Below, piece after piece: positions 6,411-8,054 of a stretch of DNA of 8,054 bases. The position numbers were made by a program, and so were the translations under genes. A model generated the notes under the pieces. The model searched no databases, was not told the origin of the DNA, and saw only the letters and a list, made by a program, of their open reading frames with translations. Source of the stretch: Clostridiales bacterium (GTDB lineage Bacteria; Bacillota; Clostridia; WRLR01); contig JAITSR010000458.1 of NCBI GenBank assembly GCA_031287655.1, positions 1-8,054 on the forward strand, written 5' to 3'. The stretch's first letter is position 1; every line of letters starts with the position of its first letter.

Positions 6411-7438
6411 AAAAACTGCTCAACACTCTTTATGTGACGCTGCCGGACGCGTATCTTGCGCTTGAAGGGGAAAATGTGGTCGTCCGATGCAACGAGGAAA
6501 CGCGCTTGCGGGTACCTTTGCACAATTTAGAGGGCATTGTTTCATTTGGCTACACCGGAGCAAGCCCGGCGCTGATGGGCGCTTGCGCGGAAAAGCAGAT
6601 CGCGCTGACTTTTCTGACGGCAAACGGGCGGTTTCTCGCGGGTCTCGTCGGGCAGGAGCGCGGAAATGTCGTGCTGCGCAAAACACAGTACAGACATTCC
6701 GACGACGAGGTCCTAAGCGCCCGCATTGCGAAAAATATCCTGATCGGTAAGCTGCACAACAGTCGTTGGGTTCTGGAGCGCGCCGTGCGCGACCACGCGG
6801 CGCGGCTCGACACAGAAAAAGTACGGCGCGCGGCACATATGATAGTTGAGGCGATTTCCCTGCTGCGGGAAGCGGAATCTTTGGATGAGATGCGCGGGAT
6901 TGAGGGCGAAGCCGCGACACGCTATTTTTCCGTGTTCGATGAGATGATTTTACAAAACAAGGATGCATTTTTCTTTCACACGCGCAACAGGCGTCCGCCT
7001 TTGGACAATGTAAACGCCTTGCTTTCTTTTACTTATACGCTTTTGGCAAATGACGCCGCGTCGGCTTTGAGTGCTGTCGGCTTGGACCCTTTCGTTGGAT
7101 TTTTGCATCGTGACAGACCGGGCAGGCGCTCGTTGGCGCTGGACTTGATCGAGGAATTGCGCGCGCCGGTCGCCGACCGTTTTGTGCTGACGCTGATCAA
7201 CATGCGTCAAGTCGAAGGCGCGGGTTTTTATCAGAAAGAAAATGGCGCAGTCATCATGCGCGACGAAACAAGGCGCGCGCTCCTGACCGCGTGGCAGAAT
7301 CGCAAGCAGGAGCAAATCGTACATCCTTTTTTAAAAGAAAAGATCGAATGGGGGGTCGTGCCGCATGCGCAAGCGCAGCTTTTGGCGCGTTATCTGCGCG
7401 GGGATTTGGACGAGTACCCGCCGTTCCTCTGGAAATGA
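6407..7438 (+). CDS. cas1: Cas1, I-C spacer integrase
   Basis: Cas1 catalyses insertion of prespacers at the leader-repeat junction, as a complex with Cas2. The 343-residue protein has an N-terminal beta domain (KLLNTLYVTLPDAYLALEGE, 3-22) and a helical catalytic domain. The expected metal ligands are present: Glu166 in RGIEGEAATRYF, His234 in GFLHRDRPGR, and an acidic pair Asp246/Glu249 in LALDLIEELRAP. The ATG overlaps the cas4 stop (ATGA), with GGAGG at 6392-6396. The length is typical. It is not fused to Cas4. The cas2 ATG follows after 9 nt. Confidence 0.97.
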   Translation: MKKLLNTLYVTLPDAYLALEGENVVVRCNEETRLRVPLHNLEGIVSFGYTGASPALMGACAEKQIALTFLTANGRFLAGLVGQERGNVVLRKTQYRHSDDEVLSARIAKNILIGKLHNSRWVLERAVRDHAARLDTEKVRRAAHMIVEAISLLREAESLDEMRGIEGEAATRYFSVFDEMILQNKDAFFFHTRNRRPPLDNVNALLSFTYTLLANDAASALSAVGLDPFVGFLHRDRPGRRSLALDLIEELRAPVADRFVLTLINMRQVEGAGFYQKENGAVIMRDETRRALLTAWQNRKQEQIVHPFLKEKIEWGVVPHAQAQLLARYLRGDLDEYPPFLWK

Positions 7439-7447
7439 GGTCGTCAT

Positions 7448-7738
7448 ATGTTGGTGCTGATCACCTATGATGTAAATACGGAGGAAGCGGCGGGGCGCGC
7501 GCGTTTACGCAAAGTCGCCAAGATATGTGTTGATTATGGCCAGCGAGTGCAGCATTCCGTTTTTGAGTGTGTGATCGATGCGGCGCGGTTTCGGCTGGTA
7601 AAAGACAAGCTGCTAAAAACAATCGACCCCAAGCTGGACAGCGTGCGCTTTTACATGCTCGGCAATGATTACAAGAGCAAGACGGAACACTTCGGCGCAA
7701 AGCCGTCGTTTGATGTGACAGAACCGCTGATTCTCTAA
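7448..7738 (+). CDS. cas2: Cas2, structural partner of Cas1 in adaptation
   Basis: Cas2 forms the central dimer of the Cas1-Cas2 integrase and measures the prespacer. The 96-residue protein starts MLVLITYDVNTEE, with the conserved Asp8 at the end of the first beta strand. It continues with RLRKVAKICVDYGQRVQHSVFEC and ends in DSVRFYMLGNDYKSK, the ferredoxin-like fold pattern. Size is normal. GAGG (7437-7440), overlapping the cas1 stop, lies 7 nt before the ATG. It is the last gene before the leader, and no clear intrinsic terminator follows it. Confidence 0.96.
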   Translation: MLVLITYDVNTEEAAGRARLRKVAKICVDYGQRVQHSVFECVIDAARFRLVKDKLLKTIDPKLDSVRFYMLGNDYKSKTEHFGAKPSFDVTEPLIL

Positions 7739-7771
7739 GCCAATAGGCATGAATACGAATACAGGCCGCCC

Positions 7772-7794
7772 GCGCTCTGTGGAAAAAGGAGCGC
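7772..7794 (+). other. Hairpin after cas2
   Basis: GCGCTC (7772-7777) and GAGCGC (7789-7794) are perfect complements around an 11-nt A-rich loop. No run of T follows, so this is not a standard intrinsic terminator; it could be a weak pause, a protein site or chance. Confidence 0.3.
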
Positions 7795-7799
7795 TTGAA

Positions 7800-7842
7800 G
7801 TGCGAATAGGGAGCGAACATAGAAATTCTGGGGGATTCGCAC
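7800..7842. repeat. 8-bp inverted repeat in the leader
   Basis: GTGCGAAT (7800-7807) and ATTCGCAC (7835-7842) are perfect inverted copies with a 27-nt centre. I recall a similar GTGCGAA/TTCGCAC pair upstream of other I-C arrays in Firmicutes, with a G-rich run before the right arm as here (GGGGG, 7830-7834); this is memory, not a search. It may be a protein site for adaptation or array expression, or a folded RNA at the end of the cas message. Confidence 0.5.
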
Positions 7843-7933
7843 CGTGACATGCCCGTATGTTTTATGGTAAACTTAGATCGTCGAGTCAACTTTCCTGTTC
7901 ATTTCGAAGTTTTTAGGTTTGTTGTCTGTTTTT

Positions 7934-7963
7934 TTGAGAATTTGCTCTGTAGTTTTGTATTAT
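7934..7963 (+). promoter_or_regulatory. Candidate promoter for the CRISPR array
   Basis: TTGAGA (7934-7939) and TATTAT (7958-7963) are 18 nt apart, a fair SigA-type pair in the T-rich end of the leader. Initiation about 7 nt after the -10 falls at 7969-7971, the first base of the first repeat. It would make the pre-crRNA start with almost no extra 5' sequence. Confidence 0.55.
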
Positions 7964-7969
7964 TTTGGT

Positions 7970-8054
7970 GTCGCGCCCCTCGCGGGGTGCGTGGATTGAA
8001 ACAAGGCGATCACATACGGCACACGCTGACAGATAGGTCGCGCCCCTCGCGGGG
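7970..8054 (+). CRISPR. Type I-C CRISPR array, leader end, truncated by the window
   Basis: The first repeat (7970-8002) is 33 nt, starts GTCGCGCCCC and ends GGATTGAAAC. Spacer 1 (8003-8036) is 34 nt. The second repeat starts at 8037 and is identical for the 18 nt visible before the sequence ends. Within the repeat, CGCGCCCC (7972-7979) pairs with GGGGTGCG (7984-7991) around a TCGC loop: eight pairs, one G-U. Cutting after 7991 leaves the 11-nt tag TGGATTGAAAC, as described for Cas5c processing. Repeat length, hairpin and ATTGAAAC end fit type I-C. The number of further spacers cannot be known from here. Confidence 0.95.

Larger units (their letters stand above)
7739..7969 (+). other. CRISPR leader
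   Basis: These 231 nt between cas2 and the first repeat hold no gene. The first half is mixed in composition and contains a GAATAC tandem (7751-7762), a 6-bp hairpin GCGCTC/GAGCGC (7772-7777 and 7789-7794) without a T-tract, and an 8-bp dyad (7800-7842). The last 90 or so nt are T-rich, as leaders usually are, and hold the array promoter. The leader is where Cas1-Cas2 integrate new spacers and where array transcription starts. The polarity agrees with the repeat ending in ATTGAAAC away from the leader. Confidence 0.85.

Overview
The window holds an apparently complete type I-C (Dvulg) CRISPR-Cas locus, all read left to right, in the classical order cas3 - cas5c - cas8c - cas7c - cas4 - cas1 - cas2, followed by an AT-rich leader and the first repeat-spacer-repeat unit of an array cut off by the right edge. 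No cas gene has a frameshift or premature stop. The motifs expected of an active system are visible: Cas3 HD and helicase motifs, Cas4 cysteines and RecB-like residues, Cas1 Glu/His/Asp ligands, and the Cas2 N-terminal Asp. The clearest departure is in Cas5c, where two residues of the catalytic triad I recall from the Bacillus halodurans enzyme look substituted.

The source is probably a Gram-positive anaerobe of the Clostridia type. This is inference from purine-rich Shine-Dalgarno sites, one TTG start, fairly GC-rich coding DNA with AT-rich control regions, and the sequence style of Cas5c, Cas8c and the repeat. No marker gene fixes the taxon.

Layout: 1-36 may be the first 12 codons of a divergent gene; 37-153 is a divergent control region with overlapping inverted repeats; 154-2346 is cas3; 2347-2487 is an intergenic region with a strong extended -10 promoter and two mutually exclusive dyads; 2488-7738 is a tight operon cas5c-cas8c-cas7c-cas4-cas1-cas2 with overlaps or gaps under 10 nt. 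Inside cas8c a good ribosome site and in-frame GTG mark the probable start of Cas11c, the small subunit. The leader is 7739-7969, with a dyad and a promoter abutting the first repeat. The array starts at 7970 (33-nt repeat, 34-nt spacer).

How the parts work together: Cas4, Cas1 and Cas2 select, trim and integrate new spacers at the leader end. The array transcript folds into one hairpin per repeat and is cut by Cas5c, which stays in Cascade with Cas7c (backbone), Cas8c (PAM recognition) and Cas11c (belly). Cas3 is then recruited to unwind and degrade the target. cas3 has its own upstream region while the other six genes share a promoter, so effector and nuclease could be controlled separately.

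This is a known system type. I do not see a wholly new system. The points worth a second look are the Cas11c start, the Cas5c active-site changes, the layered dyads around both cas promoters, and a weak spacer-1 resemblance to the cas5c 5' UTR.
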